The notes under the pieces are model-generated. The model did no database searches. It saw only the letters and a program-made list of their open reading frames with translations, and was not told the origin of the DNA. Shown piece after piece: positions 7,718 through 16,504 of a stretch of DNA of 64,000 bases. The first letter of the stretch is position 1; the number at the start of each line of letters is the position of its first letter. The position numbers were made by a program, and so were the translations under genes. The stretch is from JAFNAG01 sp963739235 (GTDB taxonomy: Bacteria > Acidobacteriota > UBA6911): assembly GCA_963739235.1 (NCBI GenBank), contig CAVTZY010000042.1:186001-250000 (forward strand), in the 5' to 3' direction.

Positions 7718-9865
7718 ATGAAAGCCCTTGTCGAACTGATTGGTACCACGCCCGAAGGAATTGCAGCGCACTATGAGCTAGGCGAGCATACGGTCATTGG
7801 CCGAAGTCCGGAGTGCCAGATCGTCCTGGCCGATGGGCTGGCCTCCCGGCGGCATTGTCTCATCGAACATACACCCGACGGGCAGTTCTACGTTGAAGAC
7901 AACAAATCCGCAAATGGCACCCTGCTTAATGGTCAGGCATTGCGTTCCCGCACCCAATTAAGAAGTGGGGATTCCATCCAGATAGGCTCGACCGTCCTGG
8001 TCCTACGCCTCGAAGAGCTCGAACCGGAGCGCAAGCCGGCCTGGGACCCAAGCTTGTCCATCATTCGGCTTGAAGACGAGGTCGGCAGCGAGCCCAACAT
8101 CGATTTTGCGCAGAGGGCCGACGCCAAGGTCGTCTCTGACGAAGAAGAGGCCAGTTCGGATGTCCGCAAGCTCAAACAAGTGAGCGACCGGTTGAAGTTG
8201 CTGGTCGATCTAAGCAAGGAGATGGGCGCGTCACTCGACGAGAATCGACTGTTGACCATGTGCCTGGATAAGTTGTTTGAAGTGTTCCCCCAGGCTGACC
8301 GCGGTTTGGTCGTGCTCTATGGTCCGGACGGTTCCCTGCCGGCCAATTTGAGTCCGGAAAAGGACCACGAAAGCCGCCTTGACCGGCGCACAGGGGCGCT
8401 GACGCGCGTCAAATTCCGCGCGCCTGAATCCCACGATAACGAGATTCGGGTTTCGCGCACGGTGCTGCACCGTGTCCGGACGGACCGTCAGGTCGTGCTG
8501 GTATCCGATTCCGGGTACGATTCGGCGGCGATGTCGATGCTGCGGCTGGAAATCAAGTCTTTGATGTGCGCCCCATTGATCGTCGGCAGGGACGATCTGG
8601 GTTTCATCCAACTGGAGACCAAGCGTCCGGAGGCCGCGTTCGTCCGTGATGATGTGGGTGTGTTCACCGCCGTGGCGGGCCAGGTCGCGGTGGTAATTCG
8701 CAATGCTGATCTTGCCCGTGATGCGGCGGCGGCGGCAGCACAACGGGAGAATCTCTCGCGGTTCCTTTCGCCGCAGCTGGTCGACAGGGTCTTGTCCGGC
8801 CATCTGAGTGTGACGCTGGGCGGGACCGAGAAGAAGGGCACGATTTTTTTCTCGGATATCGTCGGCTTCACCAAGCTGGCTCCCAGGATGGGCGCCCAGA
8901 ACGTCATGCTGTTACTCAACCGCTATTTCACCGTGATGCAGGAGATCATTTTCCGTCGTGGCGGCGCCATCGACAAGTGCCAGGGTGACAGCATCATGGC
9001 GCACTGGGGCGTAATTGGCGATATGCCCGACTCTACGGCCAATGCGGTCGCGGCCTCGCTCGAGATGCAGATTGCGCTGTTCAACTTCAACCGCGACGAG
9101 GTGCTGCGCGAAGGCACTCAATTGCCTCCGACCCCCTTGGCGCACGGGATCGGCCTGAATACCGGCATTGTCTGCGCAGGCAATATCGGATCGGAACGCA
9201 AAATCGAATTTACTGTGATCGGCGAGCCAGTAAACCTTACGTCCCGGATTGAATCCATGGCGGGACGCTATCAGGTGTTCGTCGGGGAGCCGACGTACTC
9301 CGAGATCAAGTCGCGCTCGTTCTGCGTGCGTATGCCGGAATGGTCAGCAAAAAATGTCGAGCATGCTCCTGCCATCTACAGCGTGCGCGGCATTGTGCTT
9401 CCTCCCCTGGGGAATACCGATCAGGCTGCGGCAGGGGGCACGGGCGGACTCCAAATACAGGATCTGCTTCTGTGCCTGCCGAGCACTCTCAGGGGGCCGG
9501 GATTCAAACTGGCGGGGATTGTCGTCCGCCTGTTGCCCGAATCTCGGGGCGGGGCGCGGCTGTGGTTGCAGATGGAACGTAATCCGCCGCTCGGATCGGT
9601 GCTGACGCTTGAGTGGGATATTCCGGAAAAGGTGTTTCCGGATCTAAAAGGAGAGGTCGACGGCTTTGGCCCGCCCCAGGTCCCGCGCCTGAGGCCGAAA
9701 ACTCCCGCGGTTCCGCAGGCCGATTACTCGACTGGCGCGCAGGAACGACCTATGGGAGCCGTCAGCTTCCGTATTGCGGTTTTGCCGCCTGAACTGGCTC
9801 AGTGGCGGCCAGGTCTGCTCCTACAGTCAGATCTGAAGAGTGCCGACGACATAGTACGGAAGTAG
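7718..9865 (+). CDS. FHA-GAF-class III adenylate/guanylate cyclase
   Basis: 715-residue soluble signalling protein. Residues ~5-95 are an FHA phosphothreonine-binding domain (VIGRSPECQIVL, SRRHCLIEH, NGTLLNG). Residues ~150-330 are a GAF-like sensory domain. Residues ~370-555 are a class III nucleotide cyclase with TIFFSDIVGFTKL (metal Asp380), DSIMAHWG (metal Asp424) and GEPVNLTSRIESM. A C-terminal region of ~150 residues has no recognised domain. FHA coupling suggests control by a Ser/Thr kinase, and a large membrane kinase lies 1.6 kb downstream on the other strand, so a functional link is possible but inferred. I cannot decide between ATP and GTP as substrate from motifs alone. Confidence 0.9.
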   Translation: MKALVELIGTTPEGIAAHYELGEHTVIGRSPECQIVLADGLASRRHCLIEHTPDGQFYVEDNKSANGTLLNGQALRSRTQLRSGDSIQIGSTVLVLRLEELEPERKPAWDPSLSIIRLEDEVGSEPNIDFAQRADAKVVSDEEEASSDVRKLKQVSDRLKLLVDLSKEMGASLDENRLLTMCLDKLFEVFPQADRGLVVLYGPDGSLPANLSPEKDHESRLDRRTGALTRVKFRAPESHDNEIRVSRTVLHRVRTDRQVVLVSDSGYDSAAMSMLRLEIKSLMCAPLIVGRDDLGFIQLETKRPEAAFVRDDVGVFTAVAGQVAVVIRNADLARDAAAAAAQRENLSRFLSPQLVDRVLSGHLSVTLGGTEKKGTIFFSDIVGFTKLAPRMGAQNVMLLLNRYFTVMQEIIFRRGGAIDKCQGDSIMAHWGVIGDMPDSTANAVAASLEMQIALFNFNRDEVLREGTQLPPTPLAHGIGLNTGIVCAGNIGSERKIEFTVIGEPVNLTSRIESMAGRYQVFVGEPTYSEIKSRSFCVRMPEWSAKNVEHAPAIYSVRGIVLPPLGNTDQAAAGGTGGLQIQDLLLCLPSTLRGPGFKLAGIVVRLLPESRGGARLWLQMERNPPLGSVLTLEWDIPEKVFPDLKGEVDGFGPPQVPRLRPKTPAVPQADYSTGAQERPMGAVSFRIAVLPPELAQWRPGLLLQSDLKSADDIVRK

Positions 9866-10012
9866 GACCAACCCTGTGGGATTGGATCCCCCCCCGTGTA
9901 GCGGGCTGAAGCTGCTTTTGAGCCTGGATGGGAATCAGGTGTGGATGTCAAGACTCAGGGCCAAAACGGCGCAATCCCTAGGATAATCACGTGTGCATCT
10001 TCATCCCGGGAT

Positions 10013-11350
10013 CTAAAAGCCGTACTCGATACCGATAAGGGGAGTCACCTTGTCGCGAAGGCCCGCGTGATTGAGACTGAATCGCAGGTTGAAGTTTACG
10101 AGGATGCTACCACCTATGTTGGTTTTCACGCCTGCGGATCCGTACGCCTGGGTGAACGTATCCGTCCGGAATCCGATATCCGGAAAGGTCGCACTTTGGG
10201 TTGGCCCGACGGCTGTAAATGTTGTTGCGAAGAGCCGTGGGGAACGCAGGACGGTCTGCCCGAAGAAGTCCACGGCGAGCGTCATCTTTTTGTTGATGCC
10301 GAAATCTGCTCCCGCCACATACAGAACCTGGTCGGGCAGGTCGGCCTTCGCGCCAGTCTTTACGTCCCCTGCCAGCTCGCTTTTCCCGTTCCATTGATAT
10401 GCGGCATTGATGTGGGGTGAAAAGTGCTTGATGACAATTGATAGGGCCACGAAGGGTTTCACTCCCACCGCACCCGAGCCCAACAGGTTCTTCTCATCCC
10501 CCGAGGGCGCGCGCACGTCAGTGCCCAGAGCCAGCCCGAGAAGGCCGTGCTGAATGACCGTCCCCTTAACCCGTACGATGAGATCGCCCAGGCCCGTGGC
10601 GGTTCCGGCCCCGACAAACTCGCGCTGCGAACCGATCCCGTTCGGTGCATTCGGGTCGCTGAAAAAGTGCACGAGCGGATTGCTTGCGGTCCCAATGCGT
10701 TGAATGGTCGCGTCAGATACCACGCTCAGGCGCGTGTGCACGATGGGAACAGCCAGGGAGATGTTGATTCTATTTGTGAGACCATAGGTCAGGAACGGCG
10801 TAACCTGCCCCACCCCTGCCTCGATCGAGTTGTTGGTGGTAACGACATCGGCGCGTCCTCCCCCCAGTTGATAGGCGTCGTGCTTGAAAACGGCCGGGAC
10901 GCGGGAGAGGTCTATTCCCTCGATGGTATTGAAGGTGAACTGCTGATAGTTCATGCCGAACGCGAACCGTCCCTTGCCGATGGTCTCGGCTCGATCGGCC
11001 AGAATGGGTCCGAAGCTCTGGGTCGAGCGTTTGAAAGTTCCTGTCGAGGTGTCGAACGTGTAGGTAAAGCCTGAGGCGGGTGAGGGAACCGGCAGAGCTG
11101 TGAGCTGACTGGCCATGGCGATGTTGAACTGGGTGAACTCGGATTGAAAATCGCTGTTGAAATGCGCTGAGTGGGTCGAACCATCCGGAAGCAATGCTTC
11201 GCTATCGACGACCAGCCCGTTCGGCCCGTAGATGTTTTGGAAAATCAGCGCGAGCTTGGTTGTGGTTTGAACCTGGGTGTTTTGAGCCTGGGAGTATTGC
11301 GGAGAAAAGGCGGCCAACATGAAACAAAGCACGACGGTCCTTTTTGACAT
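10013..11350 (-). CDS. Secreted protein with predicted outer-membrane beta-barrel character
   Basis: 445 residues from ATG 11350. It has a cleavable signal peptide (residues ~1-22, SKRTVVLCFMLAAF ending QAQ). The rest alternates short amphipathic strands rich in Gly, Asn, Thr and aromatic residues (INISLAVPIVHTRLSVV, LGLALGTDVRAPSGDE, MTLAVDFFGQTV) and ends with a terminal Phe (IEYGF), the hallmark of BamA-recognised outer-membrane barrels. The layout resembles the transporter or MetA-pathway phenol-degradation-like barrels found in soil bacteria, but specificity is unknown. It lies 70 bases downstream of the kinase gene at 11421 on the same strand and may share its transcript. Confidence 0.72.
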   Translation of the reverse strand: MSKRTVVLCFMLAAFSPQYSQAQNTQVQTTTKLALIFQNIYGPNGLVVDSEALLPDGSTHSAHFNSDFQSEFTQFNIAMASQLTALPVPSPASGFTYTFDTSTGTFKRSTQSFGPILADRAETIGKGRFAFGMNYQQFTFNTIEGIDLSRVPAVFKHDAYQLGGGRADVVTTNNSIEAGVGQVTPFLTYGLTNRINISLAVPIVHTRLSVVSDATIQRIGTASNPLVHFFSDPNAPNGIGSQREFVGAGTATGLGDLIVRVKGTVIQHGLLGLALGTDVRAPSGDEKNLLGSGAVGVKPFVALSIVIKHFSPHINAAYQWNGKSELAGDVKTGAKADLPDQVLYVAGADFGINKKMTLAVDFFGQTVLRSPRLFATTFTAVGPTQSATFPDIGFRTDTFTQAYGSAGVKTNIGGSILVNFNLRFSLNHAGLRDKVTPLIGIEYGF

Positions 11351-11420
11351 GTGAGGTTTTCTCCTGTTTGCACTCGATACTTCATGGGCTTTCCATGACG
11401 GCATTTTGCGGTCCTGGCTG

Positions 11421-13838
11421 CTACATGGGCGCGAAATGGATTTTGTCGATGAGCCAGGCCTTGCCGTTTCTCCGAAGATCCACAACGATCCTGGTCTCGG
11501 TCTGCAATCTCTGTCCGTCTACCGTTGACAGAATGTAGGTGCGGCGCGCGGTCGCAGTCGCGGAATCGCCCGTGATCTTGATCTCGATGCCCGCAAGCCG
11601 CACCTGGATCTCTCGAGCATTCCTGAATTCCTCCTGCAAGGCCTTCTCCTGCTCCCCGCCGATGCCGGGCCAGATATTCCGCAGCATTTGTATGTCCCTC
11701 GACTGCAGCGAGGCTGCATATTGCTGTAGAACTGCGGTGATCGCCTGCTGGCTGTTTATGGGCGGGCTCGAGGCCTGGCTGGAGGAAACAACCGGCTTTG
11801 GATTGGCATCGGCGACGGGGGGGTCAGGTTTTCGGGCGGCGTCCCGGGCCGCCGTTCTCGCCTGACGCATTGCCTCGGCAGCTTTGTCAAAATCCGTCTT
11901 CGATCCCAGATAATCCTCTCGATCCCATTTGGAACCGGCATCCGAGGCAATCTGGACCGCCTCCTGATACTTTTGGGAAGCCTTCGTGTCCGCATCCGCC
12001 TTTACCGCATCCAGACGCTCCTGTTCGTAGGCACTCCGACTCAAATCCGCCTGCTGGCGCTGAAGCGTTCGCTGCCGTTCCTGCTCCGAGGTATTCGCTC
12101 GATTCTCGCGGGCTGCCTTTTCAGATCCCGCTTCGAGAGCAGCACTGAGGTAGAGACCGCTCGTTTCAATAAACCCGGCCACCGCATCGGAGAACCGCTG
12201 CGCATCGTAGGCCACCCTGGCTGATGCTTCTTTGCTCTGCGCGGCCTCGAGTGATTTTGCCGCATACTGTCCTGCTGCCGCGGCATCGGCCCTCCTCTTC
12301 GATTCCATCATTTTCCCCAGGGCATCATCGGCGGTTTTCTTTTCATAGCCGGCCAGCTGGACTGCCAATTGTCTGGCCTCCGGATCTGAGGGTGCTATCC
12401 TCAAGACCTCGCGCAGGCTCGCCGATGCCTCAAGGTACTTGCCTTGAACCAAGAGAGATTTCGTTTCCTTGTTTCCCCGGTCGACGATTTTTGCCGTTTC
12501 ATCATTCCCCCGGGTCGGGGAGGCTCCTTTCAGGTTTGCAGAGTGCTCGGGAACATTGAGTTCTCCTTGCGCGGCGGCCGCAGACTTATCGCCCCGGTCC
12601 CCTGATGAACCCTGCAATGACGGTCTTGACGCTTCAGGAGTGCCCGTGCCCGCCGGCTTGGGATCGGCTTTCCCTGCCAGCACGCCAGGCGAAGCTGCCA
12701 TCGGCGGTCCTGACGTATGCGGCGCAGAGGCATCCACCTTGACGGCTCCAGAAGCCCCGATATGCGGACGGACCCACCAGAGACCAGTCGCAGCCAGTGC
12801 CAGGACCAGGCAGGCGGCCACGACATAGCCGATCTTGTGCCGGCCGAGGCGACCAGGGGGCAATGCAACGTGCATGCCGTCTTTCTTTGCAGAGCCACCA
12901 ACGGACGGCCCGGTTCCAATCGTTTCCGGCGGGTTACCCGACAGGGATGTCGCCGAACCCAATCCGCCGGTTTCCGGCAGCGACAAGATGCCGGCATTAT
13001 CACTTTCCGGTTGCGGGAGCGGTAAGGATCGGACGTATGGCGAGCACTCCCTGAGATCGTGGATGACCTCAAGCATGCTCTGATATCGCGCCTCAGGAGC
13101 CTTCGCGATGGCCTTCATGACGATGCCGGAGAGCTGGGGCGAGAGCGTAGGATCGACAAGGTGGATGGGTTCCGGTTCGTTGTGAAGTATGCTGAAAATG
13201 ATCGAGGTGAGCGATTCGCCCTCGAATGGTTTTCTGAAGGTCAGGAGTTCGTAGAATAGCGCTCCGGCGGAGAAAATGTCCGTTCGATGATCAAGTTTGC
13301 CTCCCCGGACTTGTTCCGGAGACATATAGTTGGGGGATCCCGCCGTCACCGTAGTGCGGGTTGTCTCCGTGGACATCACCCGCGCCAGTCCGAAGTCGAG
13401 GATTTTTACCTGGCCGGACGTGGTGATGAAAACATTGGCCGGCTTGATATCGCGGTGAATTACCCGCCTGCCATGCGCGTGCGCGAGACCCGCACAGATC
13501 TCGAACATGATTCCGAGCTTACTCTCTAACGACTGGGTCTGCTTCCTTTGAATCTTCGCCCTGAGATCCTCGCCATCGAGGAACTCCATGGCCATGTAGG
13601 CCATACCGTCGTCCTCGCCGAGATCGTAGATCGTGATGATGTTCTTATGGGATAGGTGCGCCGCGGAGCGTCCCTCGCGGAAGAATCTTGCGCGGAGATG
13701 CGGTTCGGAATCCAGGCGGGAGGAGATGGTCTTCACCGCCACCACTCGCTCCAGTAACGGGTCGAGGGCCTTGTAAACGACCCCCATCCCACCTTCCCCG
13801 ATTTTTTCCAAGATCCGATATTTACCTATCTTTTCCAC
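11421..13838 (-). CDS. Membrane Ser/Thr protein kinase with TPR-like and NTF2-like C-terminal region
   Basis: About 805 residues if the GTG at 13838 is used; it follows AAGGGTGGGAC and directly precedes EKIGKYRILEKIGEG, the natural kinase start. A longer frame begins at 13940. Residues ~5-265 are a Hanks-type kinase: GEGGMGVVYKA (ATP loop), VAVKTI (Lys), HRDIKPANV (catalytic loop), DFGLA and SPEQV. A Pro/Ser/Ala-rich juxtamembrane stretch leads to one membrane helix (~345-367). The extracytoplasmic part has coiled-coil, TPR-like repeats rich in Lys/Gln/Ala and ends with a ~100-residue SnoaL/NTF2-like domain (AVLQQYAASLQSRD through WLIDKIHF). Known kinases of this kind sense envelope or metabolic state; ligand unknown. 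It probably heads a unit with the barrel protein downstream. Confidence 0.9.
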   Translation of the reverse strand: MEKIGKYRILEKIGEGGMGVVYKALDPLLERVVAVKTISSRLDSEPHLRARFFREGRSAAHLSHKNIITIYDLGEDDGMAYMAMEFLDGEDLRAKIQRKQTQSLESKLGIMFEICAGLAHAHGRRVIHRDIKPANVFITTSGQVKILDFGLARVMSTETTRTTVTAGSPNYMSPEQVRGGKLDHRTDIFSAGALFYELLTFRKPFEGESLTSIIFSILHNEPEPIHLVDPTLSPQLSGIVMKAIAKAPEARYQSMLEVIHDLRECSPYVRSLPLPQPESDNAGILSLPETGGLGSATSLSGNPPETIGTGPSVGGSAKKDGMHVALPPGRLGRHKIGYVVAACLVLALAATGLWWVRPHIGASGAVKVDASAPHTSGPPMAASPGVLAGKADPKPAGTGTPEASRPSLQGSSGDRGDKSAAAAQGELNVPEHSANLKGASPTRGNDETAKIVDRGNKETKSLLVQGKYLEASASLREVLRIAPSDPEARQLAVQLAGYEKKTADDALGKMMESKRRADAAAAGQYAAKSLEAAQSKEASARVAYDAQRFSDAVAGFIETSGLYLSAALEAGSEKAARENRANTSEQERQRTLQRQQADLSRSAYEQERLDAVKADADTKASQKYQEAVQIASDAGSKWDREDYLGSKTDFDKAAEAMRQARTAARDAARKPDPPVADANPKPVVSSSQASSPPINSQQAITAVLQQYAASLQSRDIQMLRNIWPGIGGEQEKALQEEFRNAREIQVRLAGIEIKITGDSATATARRTYILSTVDGQRLQTETRIVVDLRRNGKAWLIDKIHFAPM

Positions 13839-13975
13839 CGTCCCACCCTTGCGGCTGCGAGGCACATGATCCTGCGCCGGTCGATCGCTGCCCCCGGCAA
13901 GGCTGAATCTACATTTATTATTCCCGAATCCTGGATCCACAGGCCGTTCCGCGGAAAGCGGGAATTCCCCTTAGA

Positions 13976-14258
13976 CTAGGAGCCCGTCCGAGAATTAGGA
14001 GGGGCCGCGTTCCGAGCGCCGCGGGGGCAGATGCAAGGCGGCGCGACGCAGGCGATGTCGCTGCACATCGTCGAGGAGCGCCAACGCCGCAGATGCCCCC
14101 GCGCCGCCGGAACCCGAAGGGCGCATGGGGATTGCGGGGCGATCTCCGCGTTGCTCGTCGTCAACGATGTGCAGAGACATCGCCTCCTCCTCGCGCCTTG
14201 AGCTCGCCCCGCAAGCCCCATGCGCGCGACCCCTCCTAATTCTCGGACGGGCTCCTAG
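13976..14258. repeat. 283-bp palindromic MITE-like element with perfect 29-bp inverted ends
   Basis: The left end (13976-14004) and right end (14230-14258) are exact reverse complements over 29 bases, beginning CTAGGAGCCCGTCCGAG. The inside is also largely self-complementary: left GGCGATGTCGCTGCACATCG pairs with right CGATGTGCAGAGACATCGCC with few mismatches. Transcribed, the whole element would fold into one long imperfect hairpin. CTAG at both outer edges may be a duplicated 4-bp target. There is no coding frame of note. It lies between the kinase and hemerythrin genes and looks like a non-autonomous transposable element. Confidence 0.8.
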
Positions 14259-14531
14259 CCCGGCACTCGAACGATCCAAAGGCCCCGAGTTGCTATTATT
14301 AATTCAAACACAACCAGCACCACACCTCAAGCCCTAATCTTACGGGAACGTTAAGGTAAGATATGGCTCGAAACGAGAGGTGTGCGCGCGCCAATCGATT
14401 GAAGTCGTGCGATTTCCCAAGCCGCCAGTGTCTCGGCAAGCGCGACATTCCGTGCTGCAATGTAGTATTATTGAATCCAGCTTGAGTCTCGTTGGGCCGG
14501 TGTCGGGTCTTGCTGACAAGGAGCGTCGTGC

Positions 14532-15101
14532 ATGGTGGCTGCGATAGATGAATTGGTGCAGGAGCATCGCGTTATTGAGGAGGTTGTGTCCTCTCTCGAG
14601 ACCTTCGTAAATTCTCTGGGCAAGCGACCTGAGCGGGAGCGGGACACGATCCGCGACTATGCCCGTTTTTTTCATGGGCTCGTGGACACTTGCCATCACG
14701 GCAAGGAAGAGCGCTATCTTTTCGTCAAAATGAACGCTTACGGATTCTCAAAAGAAATGGGCCCAGTTTCCGCGATGCTGTCGGAGCAGGACGAGGGCCG
14801 GGATCATCTGGATGCGCTGGCCGTGATCGGGGAAGGAGTCGGGCCGTTGACCCCTACCGAAAGAGACGTCGCGCGCGGGCACGCATTGGGTTACATTTTG
14901 CGGATTCGCCCGCACATGATGCGCGAGGAGGACATTCTCTTCCCAATGGCAGTTCACTCCCTGCCCGGATTTGTGCTGGACGAGCTCACCCGTGAATTTG
15001 CCGAGTTCGAAAGAAGCAGCCTGCCCGCTGGATTTCATCAGGAACTCAGGAAAATTTCACAAAGCCTCATCGCATCTTACCCCCCGCATCCCGGACGATA
15101 A
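14532..15101 (+). CDS. Hemerythrin HHE cation-binding domain protein
   Basis: 189 residues. A four-helix hemerythrin-like domain shows the repeated metal-ligand pattern: QEHRVIEEV near the N-terminus, FFHGLVDTCHHGKEERYLF (His and Glu ligands), then the REEDILFPMA motif in the last helix. Single-domain HHE proteins bind a di-iron centre and act in O2/NO sensing, iron handling or stress defence; which applies here is not visible. AAGGAG eight bases before the ATG supports the start. It stands alone, 0.6 kb before the lanthipeptide precursor, and is probably unrelated to that cluster. Confidence 0.88.
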   Translation: MVAAIDELVQEHRVIEEVVSSLETFVNSLGKRPERERDTIRDYARFFHGLVDTCHHGKEERYLFVKMNAYGFSKEMGPVSAMLSEQDEGRDHLDALAVIGEGVGPLTPTERDVARGHALGYILRIRPHMMREEDILFPMAVHSLPGFVLDELTREFAEFERSSLPAGFHQELRKISQSLIASYPPHPGR

Positions 15102-15737
15102 GAGCTGCCACGACCCAAGCACGCGAAACCGATCTTCCCTCTGTCAAGGCGGATATAATAATTCTTGTCTGTCCCCATAGATCTAACGGGTGCTTCCACT
15201 ATCCAGTGTTGCTGCGCCGCCATAACAAGGCACGAATCGTCTACATTGGCTAAGAAGGCGGATGGCATGGCGCACCGGTGTTCGAGCAAGAGGAGTTTCC
15301 GCAAGTACGGCAGCGATATCGACGATGCCTCCGCCACCTGGTTTTATTGAAGGTTGGATTTTTGGCCTGGTTCTGCGATCGGCGAAATCTCGAGAATCCG
15401 TTCTTCAGCGCTATGCCTTTAAGCGCCCCAACCTCAAGAGCTGAAACCCGATCGTAATAAACTAACCCGTGCGGATGGAAGTTTGCCCCATAGGCGCCGA
15501 ACGTTTGCAGAGAGACGATACAGCCGGGGCGGACATCGCTACGGTCAAACAGCGCCCGGAAGGTTTAGCGTGGGATTAGGATACCCAGTGTACCCACTTT
15601 CCTCTTGTGCAAGCGGATGGGGGTACTCATACTTTGCTAAGGAAACATTCGAGGAAAGGCCTCCGAGCGAGGAATTACAGCAATTCCCATCGCGGCTTGC
15701 ATGAGAGAGTAACCAATGAAAGAAGGAGAATCAATCG
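15102..15737. other. Long intergenic region upstream of the lanthipeptide cluster
   Basis: About 640 bases without a convincing gene. A TATAAT box at about 15154 lacks a clear -35. Short open frames here have no recognisable similarity. The promoter of the precursor gene must lie in the right part, but no consensus pair stands out. The ribosome-binding site AGAAGGAGAA at 15721-15730 is clear. Confidence 0.4.
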
Positions 15738-16076
15738 ATGTCTATCGAAATTGTCAAGCAGTTCCTGAATAAGGCCGAGACCACACCGACCCTTCAAAAA
15801 CAGCTCCAGGCCATCCCCAAGGGTGGCGGTCAGTGGACAATTGCAGAGGTTGTGAAGATCGCGGCCAAGGCCGGTTTCAAGTTCAGCGCCCAGGACTATG
15901 AGGATGCTGTCAACAAAGTGCTTTCTGAGAAGCATGCGGCAGGCGCGCTTAACGAGGCCGAGTTAGCACTCATTAGCGGTGGGCTAATGTGCGTATCGAG
16001 CGACAATACGTCTTGTTTGTGCTGTCCCAACCCGAAGCCCAAAGATCCAGGTACGCATCCAGTGAGGTTGTTGTAA
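15738..16076 (+). CDS. Nif11-like lanthipeptide precursor peptide (LanA)
   Basis: 112 residues with the two-part layout of a RiPP precursor. Residues 1-82 form a Nif11-type leader (SIEIVKQFLNKAETTPTLQ, a helical middle with VVKIAAKAGFKFSAQDYEDA) ending in ELALISGG, the double-Gly cleavage site. The core, residues 83-112, starts LMCVSSDNTSCLCCPNP. It holds four Cys (85, 93, 95, 96), five Ser/Thr (87, 88, 91, 92, 106) and a tail with five Pro. The Cys and Ser/Thr are the partners for lanthionine rings made by the LanM at 16505. A strong Shine-Dalgarno lies 7 bases before the ATG. The last three codons and stop overlap sequence homologous to the leader of the next, decayed copy, so the present C-terminus may be a duplication scar. 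Confidence 0.88.
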   Translation: MSIEIVKQFLNKAETTPTLQKQLQAIPKGGGQWTIAEVVKIAAKAGFKFSAQDYEDAVNKVLSEKHAAGALNEAELALISGGLMCVSSDNTSCLCCPNPKPKDPGTHPVRLL

Positions 16077-16270
16077 AGGTCGCGGCTAAGGCCGGCTTCC
16101 AAGTCACCGTCCAGGACTATGAGGATGCTCTCAGCGAAGTGCTTTCTGAGTAGCATGCGGGAGGTGCGTGCTTAACGATGCCGAGTCGGTACCCATTGGC
16201 GGCGGGCTAATGTGCGTGTCGAGCGACGGTACGTAATGTAGGTGCTGTCCCAACCCGACCTGGAATTCAA
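16063..16270 (+). pseudogene. Decayed second lanthipeptide precursor
   Basis: The sequence repeats the intact precursor from its mid-leader onward: VAAKAGF then VQDYEDALSEVLSE, followed by TAG where the first copy has AAG (Lys65). A 2-base insertion then shifts the frame before a recognisable GGGLMCVSSD core start, and a TAA interrupts the core before C-R-C-C-P-N-P. The 5' half of the leader and any start codon are missing. It cannot give a product but shows that the locus once held tandem precursors. Confidence 0.8.
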
Positions 16271-16273
16271 AAT

Positions 16274-16372
16274 CCATAAACATTCGGCAGGCGCGCTCGA
16301 CGGTGAGAATTTGGCAATCATCGTCGGCGGGATGTGGGGTGCGTTTGCGACCGGTTCAGAAAAATGTGCATG
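16274..16372 (+). pseudogene. Third precursor remnant (leader end plus core)
   Basis: The frame reads HSAGALDGENLAIIVGG then MWGAFATGSEKCACRP and a TAA stop, matching HAAGALNEAELALISGG of the intact gene. The core differs: one Thr, one Ser and two Cys. The N-terminal leader and start codon are absent, so it is a 3' remnant of a divergent paralogue with its core preserved. Confidence 0.72.
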
Positions 16373-16504
16373 CCGCCCTTAACAGTTCTCGCGCTGAGGA
16401 TTTGCAACAACGGATGCAATTGCTCCTGCGCTTGGCTGCTGTCGCGCACCGGCGCAGTTCGGCGCAGATCGCACCCCCGACGCTTGCCCTGATCATCCAT
16501 AGGA

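Noticed and set aside
13976..14258. Structured RNA gene (riboswitch or tRNA-like)
   Set aside because: The folding comes from a full-length palindrome with perfect terminal repeats, which fits a MITE better; no known RNA motif is visible.
15165..15350. Cys-rich short frame upstream of the precursor as an extra RiPP precursor
   Set aside because: It starts with an unsupported codon, lacks a Nif11-type leader and a GG site, and has no ribosome-binding site.
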